A stretch of DNA of 64,000 bases from Bacillota bacterium (GTDB lineage Bacteria > Bacillota_A > Clostridia > Christensenellales > Aristaeellaceae): contig JAEZSP010000017.1 in NCBI GenBank assembly GCA_023421735.1, forward strand, positions 124,001 through 188,000, written 5' to 3'. A program made the position numbers and the translations under genes. The notes below the pieces were generated by a model. It was not told the DNA's origin. It was given only the letters and a program-made list of their open reading frames with translations, and did no database searches. Shown here piece after piece: positions 34,998 to 43,065 of the stretch (the stretch's first letter is position 1; the number at the start of each line of letters is the position of its first letter).

Positions 34998-35999
34998 TCA
35001 ATCGCCGACAATGAGGCTGAGTTTCTCGACCTGCTCTTTTGTTCCCAGAACGACCATGGTATCCCCGGCATGGAGAGTCTCTCCGGAACCGGGATTAAAA
35101 ATAAAGGTTTCGTCGTCTTTCTTTTTAAGCGCGAGGATGATGAGCCCCGTTTGCTCCGGTATCTTTGCTTCCGACAGGCTTTTCCCAACGAGCCGGGAAT
35201 TTGGGGACATAACGACCTGTTCCAAATCCAATATTACGTCGCCCGCGCGGGTAATGACATCGAGAAAGGAGATGACCGAGGGGCGCAAGAGGTGCGCGGC
35301 GATCCGCTGACCGCCAATTTCATTGGGCGATATGGTTTGATTTGCGCCCGCGCGCCGCAGCTTGCTATGGGCGCTTTCCTCGATCGCCTTCGAAATGATG
35401 TGGATCGCGCCGTTCATCTGTCGCGCCGTTAAGACGGCGAAGACGTTCTCGGCATCATCATTCAGGCAACAGACGATGCCCTTGGCTCTGTCAATCCCTG
35501 CCGCGGTAAGCGTATCCTCGTTGGTCGCATTTCCGGTAATCGTGAGGATCCCTGCTCGTTCCAGCTCGTCCGCCCGCGCTTCGTCCTTCTCGACGACGAC
35601 AAACTGTGCGTTCCATTTTTTCAGCGTATTGATGACCGTGCGACCAACGTCCCCAGCGCCACAGACGATATAGTGGTTATTCAGTTCGCCGATTTTAACT
35701 TCCATGCGCCGTTTCCTCCATGCCGTCTTGATATTTCCCTCAAAGAAAAAGGACACGAGGCTTGAAACGCCGTAACTGGCGGTGCCAAGCCCGGAAAAAA
35801 TAATGAAGATGGAAAAGAGCTTTGAGGCGTCCGTCATCCTGCCCACTTCACCGTAGCCGACTGTGGAAATGGTGATCGCGGTCATGTAGAGGGCATCCAC
35901 AAAGTCTATATTGAGCAGCACCATATACCCCACGACGCCGACCGCAATCACGGCAAACAGGAGGAGGACGATCACTTTGAACTTTTTCATGCTTTTCAA
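34998..35999 (-). CDS. Two-transmembrane potassium channel with RCK (TrkA-N/TrkA-C) domains
   Basis: About 333 residues. Residues 8-29 form TM1, a pore helix leads to the K+ selectivity filter T46-V-G-Y-G50 (TISTVGYGEV), and TM2 follows (LFSIFIIFSGLGTASYGVSS). The cytosolic RCK-N domain begins at HYIVCGAGDVGRTVI, a Rossmann GxGxxG motif, and the RCK-C domain ends ETLHAGDTMVVLGTKEQVEK. It matches MthK/YugO-type channels gated by Ca2+, nucleotides or similar ligands. A TTG at 35999 lies nine bases from GGGAGG, whereas the ATG at 35990 is 18 away, so TTG is preferred. It lies 68 bp downstream of the flavoprotein gene. Confidence 0.92.
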   Translation of the reverse strand: MKSMKKFKVIVLLLFAVIAVGVVGYMVLLNIDFVDALYMTAITISTVGYGEVGRMTDASKLFSIFIIFSGLGTASYGVSSLVSFFFEGNIKTAWRKRRMEVKIGELNNHYIVCGAGDVGRTVINTLKKWNAQFVVVEKDEARADELERAGILTITGNATNEDTLTAAGIDRAKGIVCCLNDDAENVFAVLTARQMNGAIHIISKAIEESAHSKLRRAGANQTISPNEIGGQRIAAHLLRPSVISFLDVITRAGDVILDLEQVVMSPNSRLVGKSLSEAKIPEQTGLIILALKKKDDETFIFNPGSGETLHAGDTMVVLGTKEQVEKLSLIVGD

Positions 36000-36067
36000 G
36001 ATGGCAGACCTCCCGGTCGACGTACCATGCGTTTCTCTCACCGATCCCTATGATACTATATGCACGG

Positions 36068-36604
36068 CTATGCGTGAAATCCCATCCTGTACGCCGCAAG
36101 CATTTCGGGTTTCTCGCGCACATCGCCGGCGGACCAGACATCCATGGCGGCGAGCACGCCCTTCTCCCGCGCGTCCGGCAGGCCAAATTGGGTGAATCCA
36201 CGAATGCTGTCCACAGCGCGCATGACGCTGTCCTGTTCGGACATGGCAGCTGAGACAATGATGTATACGTCTTTTTGGGTCATTTCCCGAAACCGCGCCA
36301 CGCTTCTATCGATGAGAGCCTTGAGCTGTGCATCCATGGCATAGAAATAGACGGGCGAAGCGAAAACCAACGCATCGGCAGACACCATCTTCTCAAGAAT
36401 CTCCGCCGCGTCGTCCTTGCGCGCGCATAGCCCGGCCGTCTGACATGCGTTGCAGCCTGTACAGAAGCCAACCTTTCGGTCGCGCAGGAATATCTTCTCG
36501 GGCATGTGGCCTGCCTCCCGCGCACCGCGTGCGAATTCGTCGCACAAGATGTCCGAGTTCCCGCCCCTGCGCGGGCTGGCCGAAATCAGAAGGATCTTTT
36601 TCAT
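36068..36604 (-). CDS. NAD(P)H-dependent FMN reductase / iron-sulfur flavoprotein family
   Basis: 178 residues with a flavodoxin-like fold. SASPRRGGNSD (8-18) binds the FMN phosphate and FASPVYFYAMDAQLKALIDR is the second flavin-binding stretch. Between them is a compact Cys motif, FCTGCNACQTAGLC (about 47-60), as in iron-sulfur flavoproteins, which could hold a 4Fe-4S cluster. Likely an electron carrier or small-molecule reductase in the cytosol of an anaerobe. Start: ATG 36604 after GGAGGAGAG. A TATAAT lies at about 36637 on the minus strand without a good -35. Confidence 0.88.
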   Translation of the reverse strand: MKKILLISASPRRGGNSDILCDEFARGAREAGHMPEKIFLRDRKVGFCTGCNACQTAGLCARKDDAAEILEKMVSADALVFASPVYFYAMDAQLKALIDRSVARFREMTQKDVYIIVSAAMSEQDSVMRAVDSIRGFTQFGLPDAREKGVLAAMDVWSAGDVREKPEMLAAYRMGFHA

Positions 36605-36717
36605 TCGTATCTCTCCTCCACATATTCACCGTTATTATACCATTGATTTGCGCCGCGGGCGCATAGATTTATCAAGATCGACAAACTTTGCGTCGGAAGC
36701 GAAGCCGTCCGGCAGAC

Positions 36718-36750
36718 AAAAATGACGCACGGGAAGCTGCTTCCCGTGCG
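36718..36750 (-). terminator. Terminator of the GH42/Opp operon
   Basis: Inverted repeat GCACGGGAAGC/GCTTCCCGTGC (about 36727-36749), with T-runs on both sides (TTTTTGTC on the minus strand). Ends the ten-gene unit that starts at 50281. Confidence 0.9.
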
Positions 36751-36768
36751 CCGTTTTGTCATTTTACC

Positions 36769-38859
36769 CTATTTGAATTCCACCTTCATGATCAGCACGT
36801 CGCGCTTGGGCACGGTGATGTGCAGTGCGCCGTCGATCACCTCTCCGGGCGTCCCGCGCTTGGCCGACACACCTGCGATCTGCTTTCCGGGGACGCGGAT
36901 GATCACCGGAATATCGGATGTCTTCTTCGCGTTCGCGATCCAGAGATAATCCCCGCCGTCACCCACATGCATCCGCACGCGCACGCGCGGATCTGTCACC
37001 GTAACGCGCTGCTGTTTCCCGGCAAAGCGCATGAGCGCCTGATAAAAATCGCCGCAGTCTTCTCTGGCATGTTTGAGCGTGCCATTGCCCGTCATCGTGC
37101 CGATGAGGAGGGTCTTTCCCTTGCCGTATTTGTTCTCGACGGCGGCAACCCGTCCATCCTCATACCAGCCGACCGCGGTTCCCGTCGTCGGTTGGTAAGC
37201 CTGCAATGCCTGCCCGCCCCAGACGGACTCACCCAGGACGCGCAGCTTGAGGTCGCCCAGAATATCCGGTGTAAACTCGACATAGCTCTCCACGCAGCCG
37301 AACATCACGTCAAGCCCGAGGTTGGGCTGCGTCTCGCCGACGTGCGCGCGATCTCCCCAGTACGCGGGGCAGCCTTCGCTCACCAGCGTGCCGCCGTTTT
37401 TGACCCAGTTGCGTATGACGTCCACGGTCGCCTGTTTCATCATGATGGGATAGGGGACATAGAGGAAATCGTACTGGTCGATGTCCGACAGGTGTACGAA
37501 ATCGGCCTGTATGTTTTTATTGTAGAAACCCGTATACGCACCGTCATAGCTGTCCGAATAGGGCTTGGTATCGTGCAGGAACGCATAGGTGAGGTTTTCC
37601 GCCTCGGGCACGAACAGAATGCCGACATCCCCCTTGACCGGGCGGCTCTTCCACATTTCCTCCTGCTCCGGCGCCTGCGTCCACAGGGCAATCGACTTCG
37701 ACATCTCCGAGCGGTCTGTGCGGCTGCCATCCATGCCATAGGGGCCGAATGCGCCGAACAGGATGCCGTCCAGAAGGGGGCGGAAGCGAAGGAACATGGA
37801 GCCCGTAAGTCCGTGCATATAACTCGTCAGGTTCCAGTAGCGGATGTCCTCGGGATAGCAGATTCTGCCCTCGTCGCGGGGTTTATCCAGCACGTTGGCC
37901 GCGTACCAGAGGGGTCCGCCGTAACATTCCGCGTGCCAAGCGGGCTTGCCGCGCGAGGCACAGCGAATGAGATCCATCGCGGCAGGCTGCTTCCAGGGCT
38001 CGTCCCCATGACGCGAGGAACCCCATGTAACGCCATAGCTGTCCACCAATTCCGCCGCGCGCCAGTCGTCTGTTCCCATAAAGGGCATGTTCTTGAACGT
38101 CATCGCAAGGCCGTGCGCGGTGATGCGGTGATTCGGGTCGAGCTTTGCGATGAGATCTCTGCGCCACTTCATACCCGCCAAGCCGTTATCGGTGTGGAAT
38201 TCGAGCCAATCGAGCGATTCCGCATAGGGTTGCAGGCGGCGCGGCGGCTCAATGTCGTCCCAATCGCTGATGCCGGGACGCCACCACGCCTCGCGCAGGG
38301 CTTCAATGGTCTGATATTTGCCGCGCAGCCACTGCCGAAATTTCTGCTGGGTTCCCTCGCAATAGCAGAAGGCATGGTTGCATTCGTTCCAGATATCGTA
38401 CCCGCCGAGTCCGGGGTGATCCTTATACCGCTCGACCAGCCGCGTCAGAAATTCCTCGGCCTTCTGTTTCAAATCAGGGTTGTCCAGGCACATGGAGATG
38501 CCGCCCGTCGCGCAGCTTCCGTGCATATAGGGGGAGGACAGCTTGCCGTCCGCGGATTCCACCCGCGCATGCGGATAGGCGCGGCGCGTCCATTCGGGGG
38601 AGACGACGGTCATTTCTGCGATGATGGTCTTGATGCCGTTTTCTGCCGCGAGGTCGAGTTGCCGATCATAATCATCCCATGTATACTCGCCCGGCGATCG
38701 CTCGATGGCCGACCACAAAAACCAATGGCGGAAGATGTTTGTTCCGTCTTCTGCAGCGATTCGATAATCGCGCGCCCAATCCTTCTTCGGCGGGTTGGAC
38801 ACCCGGTAATAAACCGCGCCGTAGGGGAATTGGGGTAGATTCTTTTCCTTATTGTTCAT
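36769..38859 (-). CDS. GH42 beta-galactosidase
   Basis: 696 residues, typical of GH42. Cytosolic hydrolysis of beta-galactosides. The catalytic acid/base Glu sits in YDIWNECNHAF, and the nucleophile Glu in WHAECYGGPLWY. The TIM barrel covers about residues 10-390 and the trimerisation (GH42M) domain 400-600 (YDFLYVPYPIMMKQATVDVI, NWVKNGGTLVSEG), followed by a small beta domain. No signal peptide. Start: ATG 38859 after GAGAGAAA; 73 upstream in-frame residues overlap the ATPase gene and are rejected. Last gene of the operon, 19 bp after the OppF-type ATPase, so it probably cleaves the imported oligosaccharide. Confidence 0.92.
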   Translation of the reverse strand: MNNKEKNLPQFPYGAVYYRVSNPPKKDWARDYRIAAEDGTNIFRHWFLWSAIERSPGEYTWDDYDRQLDLAAENGIKTIIAEMTVVSPEWTRRAYPHARVESADGKLSSPYMHGSCATGGISMCLDNPDLKQKAEEFLTRLVERYKDHPGLGGYDIWNECNHAFCYCEGTQQKFRQWLRGKYQTIEALREAWWRPGISDWDDIEPPRRLQPYAESLDWLEFHTDNGLAGMKWRRDLIAKLDPNHRITAHGLAMTFKNMPFMGTDDWRAAELVDSYGVTWGSSRHGDEPWKQPAAMDLIRCASRGKPAWHAECYGGPLWYAANVLDKPRDEGRICYPEDIRYWNLTSYMHGLTGSMFLRFRPLLDGILFGAFGPYGMDGSRTDRSEMSKSIALWTQAPEQEEMWKSRPVKGDVGILFVPEAENLTYAFLHDTKPYSDSYDGAYTGFYNKNIQADFVHLSDIDQYDFLYVPYPIMMKQATVDVIRNWVKNGGTLVSEGCPAYWGDRAHVGETQPNLGLDVMFGCVESYVEFTPDILGDLKLRVLGESVWGGQALQAYQPTTGTAVGWYEDGRVAAVENKYGKGKTLLIGTMTGNGTLKHAREDCGDFYQALMRFAGKQQRVTVTDPRVRVRMHVGDGGDYLWIANAKKTSDIPVIIRVPGKQIAGVSAKRGTPGEVIDGALHITVPKRDVLIMKVEFK

Positions 38860-38878
38860 GCGTTTCTCTCCTTTTCTC

Positions 38879-39910
38879 TCAGTTGCCCCATGTGAACTTG
38901 ACCTCGCGGGCGAGATCGAGATCCTTTGCGTGATGGCAGGCCACGAGGTGGCCGGGTTCGACCGGAAGCAGTGCGGGCGCCTTGTCCTTGCAAATCCCAT
39001 CCGCGTATGGGCAGCGCGGATGGAAATAGCAGCCGCTGGGCGGATTGGCAGGGTCCGCGATGTTGCCCTCGAGTTCAATGTGCTTGTCGTCGCGTTTATG
39101 CGGGTCGGGGTATGGAATCGACGACATGAGCGCGTAGGTGTAAGGATGCATTGGCGTGCGGTACAATGTGTTGGTGTCCGCGAGCTCGACCATTTTTCCC
39201 ACGTACATCACGAGTACGCGATCCGAGATATGCTGAACGACCGAAAGATCGTGCGCAATGAAGATATAAGTGAGGTTGAATTCCTTCTGCAAATCCTCCA
39301 TGAGGTTGATCGTCTGCGCCTGTACGGACACATCGAGCGCGGAAACCGCCTCGTCTGCGATGACGAGCCGCGGATTGACAGAAAGCGCGGACGCGATGCC
39401 GATGCGTTGACGCTCGCCGCCCGAGAAGGCGTGGGGATAGCGGTACAGATACTCGGGGCGCAGTCCGACTTTGCCCATGAGGCTTCGAACGCGCTCCTCG
39501 ATCTCGCGCTTGGTGGCAAGCTTATTGACCTTCAGCGCCTCGCCGATGATGTCAAAGACGGTCAGGCGCGGGTTGAGCGAGCCCTTGGGGTCCTGAAACA
39601 CCATGCGCATGTCCTGCCAGTACCTGCGCATGTCCTTCTGCCGGATGTGCGTGATGTCGGCCTCAGAACCGTCCCGGTTGACATAGGTGACCTTTCCGCC
39701 AGTGGGTTCATAGATGCGCATGAGCGAGCGGCCGAGCGTGGTCTTTCCGCAGCCGGACTCACCCACGATGCCGAGCGTTTCACCTTCATAGAGCGTAAAC
39801 GATACGCCGTCGACGGCCTTGAGCACACCCTTCGCCGTGCTGAACAGCTTTTTGGAGTTGCTGAACGGGAAGTGCATTTCCAGATTTTCGACCTTCAAAA
39901 GTTCCTTCAT
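38879..39910 (-). CDS. Opp/Dpp-type ABC transporter ATP-binding protein (OppF-like)
   Basis: 343 residues. Walker A GESGCGKT, signature SGGERQRIGIA, Walker B RLVIADEAVSALDV and the H-loop FIAHDLSVV are intact. The C-terminal oligopeptide-transporter extension carries the Cys/His motif seen in OppF/DppF (GCYFHPRCPYADGIC), which can bind a 4Fe-4S cluster or zinc. An insertion between Walker A and the Q-loop (NRDGSEADITHIRQKDM) is shared with the paralogue at 61977. Start: ATG 39910, overlapping the OppD stop by four bases (ATGA). Confidence 0.95.
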   Translation of the reverse strand: MKELLKVENLEMHFPFSNSKKLFSTAKGVLKAVDGVSFTLYEGETLGIVGESGCGKTTLGRSLMRIYEPTGGKVTYVNRDGSEADITHIRQKDMRRYWQDMRMVFQDPKGSLNPRLTVFDIIGEALKVNKLATKREIEERVRSLMGKVGLRPEYLYRYPHAFSGGERQRIGIASALSVNPRLVIADEAVSALDVSVQAQTINLMEDLQKEFNLTYIFIAHDLSVVQHISDRVLVMYVGKMVELADTNTLYRTPMHPYTYALMSSIPYPDPHKRDDKHIELEGNIADPANPPSGCYFHPRCPYADGICKDKAPALLPVEPGHLVACHHAKDLDLAREVKFTWGN

Positions 39911-40917
39911 GTTCTCACCCCCACCTGAAAACAGCGAACGCGATGGCCTTCTTCGACCTCGATGAGCGCAGGATGTTCGGATGCGCACTGCGCGGGATCG
40001 CCCGCCTCGTCACAGCGATCGCCAAACGGGCAGCCCGCAGGACGCTTGAACGGATGGGGCACCATGCCCCGGATGGAGGACAGCCGGGCGTGTTCCTCAA
40101 ACGAGATGCGCGGAATCGACTGCATCAGCGCCTGCGTATAGGGATGCAGGGGATGATCGAAGATCTGGAAGACTGTGCCGGATTCGACCACCTGACCGAG
40201 GTACATGACGACGACATGATCCGCAATCTTTGCGACGACCCCCAAATCATGGGTAATGAACATGACGGACATCGCAAGCGAGCGTTGCAAGCCCTTGATG
40301 AGCGAGAGGATGTTCGCCTGGGTCGTCACGTCCAGCGCGGTCGTGGGCTCGTCTGCGATGAGCAGCCGCGATTCGCAGCACAGCGCCATGGCGATCATCA
40401 CCCGCTGGCGCATGCCGCCCGACAGTTCAAACGAATATGCCTCCATCCTGTCGCGGGCATTGGGAATGCCGACCTTGTCGAGAAAGGAGATGCCGCGCTC
40501 ATAGGCATCCTTTTTGGATAGCCCCAGATGGAGCCGGATGGCCTGTACGAGCTGATCGCCGATCTTGTGGACCGGGCCCAGCGAGGACATGGGTTCCTGA
40601 AAGATCATGGAGATTTCCTTGCCGCGGATGGAACGGATTTCCCTGCCCCGCGGATTCAGCTTGGCAAGATCGATGATGTGCCCGTCCTGGTAGCGATAGT
40701 CGATCGACCCTTGCTCGATTCTGCCGGGCTTATCGATCAGTTGGAGAATGGAATGCGCGGTGATGGACTTGCCGCTGCCCGACTCGCCTACGATGCAGAC
40801 CGTGGAAGACGCCGGAATTTCGAAGTCTACGCCGTCCACCGCCTTGACGATTCCCTCGTCCGTGTGGAACCATGTATGCAGATTCTTGACTTCTAAAATT
40901 GTATTTTCATTCATCAT
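39907..40917 (-). CDS. Opp/Dpp-type ABC transporter ATP-binding protein (OppD-like)
   Basis: 336 residues. Walker A GESGSGKS, signature LSGGMRQRVMIAMAL, Walker B RLLIADEPTTALDV and FITHDLGVV are present, and the C-terminal Cys-containing tail (AGCPFGDRCDEAGDPAQC) is of the oligopeptide family. Works as a heterodimer with the OppF-like subunit to drive import. Two adjacent ATGs (40917, 40914) are possible. Its stop overlaps the OppF start; its start follows the OppC stop by 14 bp. Confidence 0.95.
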   Translation of the reverse strand: MMNENTILEVKNLHTWFHTDEGIVKAVDGVDFEIPASSTVCIVGESGSGKSITAHSILQLIDKPGRIEQGSIDYRYQDGHIIDLAKLNPRGREIRSIRGKEISMIFQEPMSSLGPVHKIGDQLVQAIRLHLGLSKKDAYERGISFLDKVGIPNARDRMEAYSFELSGGMRQRVMIAMALCCESRLLIADEPTTALDVTTQANILSLIKGLQRSLAMSVMFITHDLGVVAKIADHVVVMYLGQVVESGTVFQIFDHPLHPYTQALMQSIPRISFEEHARLSSIRGMVPHPFKRPAGCPFGDRCDEAGDPAQCASEHPALIEVEEGHRVRCFQVGVRT

Positions 40918-40931
40918 ATCATCAACCTGCC

Positions 40932-42056
40932 TCAAGTGTTATAGGGATCGGCGGAGTCGCGCAAGCCGTCGCCCAGAAAGTTCATCGAGAGAACGGCGAT
41001 AATCACGAACAGCGTCGGCGCGACCAGAAGCCACGGCGAGTTTGATATGGTGCGAATGTTCTGCGCGTCCTGCAAAAGCACACCCCAGCTGATAGCGGGC
41101 GGACGCAGGCCGAGCCCGAGAAAGCTCAAAGAAGTTTCCGAGATGATCATGAGCGGAATGCTCAATGTGATCGACGCAATGATGTGTGACAGGAACGAGG
41201 GCACCATATGCTTAAAGATGATGCGCAGTTCGTTACAGCCGTTGAGCTTTGCGACGGTGACGAAGTCCTCGCTCTTGAGGGACAGAAATCGCCCGCGCAC
41301 GACGCGCGCCAGGCCCGTCCAGCCGATGAGCGAGAGGATGACCGTGATCGCAAAATACGTCTTCATGACCGACCATTCCTTGGGCACCGCAGCAGCCAGC
41401 GCCATCCACAGGGGGATTGCCGGAATCGAGCGCAGAATTTCAATCACGCGCTGCATCACCACGTCGAACCTGCCGCCGTAATATCCCGACAGTCCGCCGA
41501 GTAAAACGCCCAGAAAGAGGCTCAGGAACACGCCGATCAGGCCGATCGACATGGAAATCCGGGTACCTGTCAACACGCGCGTCATCATGTCGCGTCCCAT
41601 GCGATCCGTCCCCCAGAGATAGAACGGCTGCGTGGGATCGGTCGGCCCGATGAGGTGCACGTCTGATTCAAAGAGCCCCCACATCTTGTATGAATCGCCG
41701 TGCACAAAAAACGAAATCGGTATGATGATGGATTCGTCCGTGGAATGCTCCCAGCGTCCCGCGTCCTTATTCATGACGGACGTATAGCCCTTGGCATGCA
41801 GCTGAAAGTGGGTGCCCGTGTCGTCCGTGTAGAAAAGACCCAGCTTCTGTGGCGGCGCGTACATGAATTTGGAGGAATAGGTGCTCGGATTATAGGGAGA
41901 CAGGAATTCACAGAAGATCGCAATGAGGTAGAGGAGAATGACCACGGCAAAGCTGAATACGCCGAGCTTATGCTTCATAAAGCGCCAGCGAATGAGCTGC
42001 CATTGGCTCGCAACCTCGCGATTCTGGCGCCTTGGTTTGCGTGCGTTTCGTTTCAT
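40932..42056 (-). CDS. Opp/Dpp-type ABC transporter permease (OppC-like) with long external loop
   Basis: 374 residues, longer than the usual 280-300. TM1 is at about 31-51; then comes a loop of about 100 residues (52-155) with PISFFVHGDSYKMWGLF and ESDVHLIGP before the standard GTDRMGRDMMTRVLTGTR element. Five further membrane helices follow. The EAA-like coupling motif is in DFVTVAKLNGCNELRIIFKH. The extra loop is shared with the permease at 59794. ATG 42056 overlaps the OppB stop (ATGA). Confidence 0.94.
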   Translation of the reverse strand: MKRNARKPRRQNREVASQWQLIRWRFMKHKLGVFSFAVVILLYLIAIFCEFLSPYNPSTYSSKFMYAPPQKLGLFYTDDTGTHFQLHAKGYTSVMNKDAGRWEHSTDESIIIPISFFVHGDSYKMWGLFESDVHLIGPTDPTQPFYLWGTDRMGRDMMTRVLTGTRISMSIGLIGVFLSLFLGVLLGGLSGYYGGRFDVVMQRVIEILRSIPAIPLWMALAAAVPKEWSVMKTYFAITVILSLIGWTGLARVVRGRFLSLKSEDFVTVAKLNGCNELRIIFKHMVPSFLSHIIASITLSIPLMIISETSLSFLGLGLRPPAISWGVLLQDAQNIRTISNSPWLLVAPTLFVIIAVLSMNFLGDGLRDSADPYNT

Positions 42057-43051
42057 CCGTCCATCCCCCCATAGCGAATGCGCGGGTCGACCAGCGCAAG
42101 CAGGATATCTGAGAGCAGCGTGCCGACGACAGTCAAAACGCTCAGCATCAGAAGGAAGCTCCCCGCGAGATACATGTCCTGCGATTGCAGCGCGTTGAAA
42201 AGGAGTGGCCCGGTGGTCGGCAGGGAAAGCACGATGGCGGTTACGGTCGAACCGGAAATGAGCGTGGGAAGTGACCAGCCGATCGTCGAGACAAAGGGGT
42301 TGAGCGCAACACGCACGGGATACTGCATGATCATTTTCCCCTCGCCAATGCCGCGCGCACGCGCCGCGAGCACATATGTCTTACGCTTCTCATCCAGAAG
42401 ATTCGCGCGCATGATGCGGATCATGCTCGCCGTGCCGGATGTGCCGAGGACGACCACGGGAATCCACAAATGACCCAACAGATCCCACAGTTTCGCAAAC
42501 GACCACGGCGCATCGATCATGCTGGGCGAAAACATGCCGCCGATGTTCTGACCGAAGTATTTAAACGCAACGTACATGAGAACCAGCGCGAAGATGAAAT
42601 TCGGGATCGCGAGGCCGATGAAGCCCACGAACGTGGCCAGATAATCGCCGACCGAATATTGCTTGATCGCCGAATAGATGCCGATTGGCAGCGCGACAAT
42701 CCAAGTAAAGAGCATTGTGGAAAAGGAGAGCAGGAACGTCAGCCCCAGCCGCGACCAGATGAGATCGGACACGGGCATGTTCCAGCTGAACGAGCGCCCG
42801 AAATCACCGCGGGTGATGATCGGGATGATCCAGCGGAAATACTGCACATAGAGTGGCTTTCCCAAACCGTAGCGCTCCTGGAGCATTTCGAGCTCTGCCT
42901 TTTCCACGGTTTCCCCTTGCTCCTGCAACTGGGAAACGACCTGCGTCAGATAGTCTCCCGGGGGAAGCTGAATGACGATAAACGTGATAATGGTAATCAC
43001 GAAGACGGTCGGTATCATCAGCAGGAGTCTTTTTACGATAAACCTCAGCAT
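42053..43051 (-). CDS. Opp/Dpp-type ABC transporter permease (OppB-like)
   Basis: 332 residues. TM1 (LLLMIPTVFVITIITFIVIQ) is followed by the family's LPPGDYLTQ element, a charged external helix and five more membrane helices. The coupling motif TYVLAARARGIGEGKMIMQY faces the ATPases. Start: ATG 43051, 14 bp after the hydrolase gene. Forms the import channel with the OppC-like subunit. Confidence 0.95.
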   Translation of the reverse strand: MLRFIVKRLLLMIPTVFVITIITFIVIQLPPGDYLTQVVSQLQEQGETVEKAELEMLQERYGLGKPLYVQYFRWIIPIITRGDFGRSFSWNMPVSDLIWSRLGLTFLLSFSTMLFTWIVALPIGIYSAIKQYSVGDYLATFVGFIGLAIPNFIFALVLMYVAFKYFGQNIGGMFSPSMIDAPWSFAKLWDLLGHLWIPVVVLGTSGTASMIRIMRANLLDEKRKTYVLAARARGIGEGKMIMQYPVRVALNPFVSTIGWSLPTLISGSTVTAIVLSLPTTGPLLFNALQSQDMYLAGSFLLMLSVLTVVGTLLSDILLALVDPRIRYGGMDG

Positions 43052-43065
43052 GTTCCCCCGCTCCT

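Noticed and set aside
36688..38838. Plus-strand open frame of 716 codons opposite the GH42 gene
   Set aside because: Antisense to a clear GH42 enzyme and lacking any recognisable domain or start signal.
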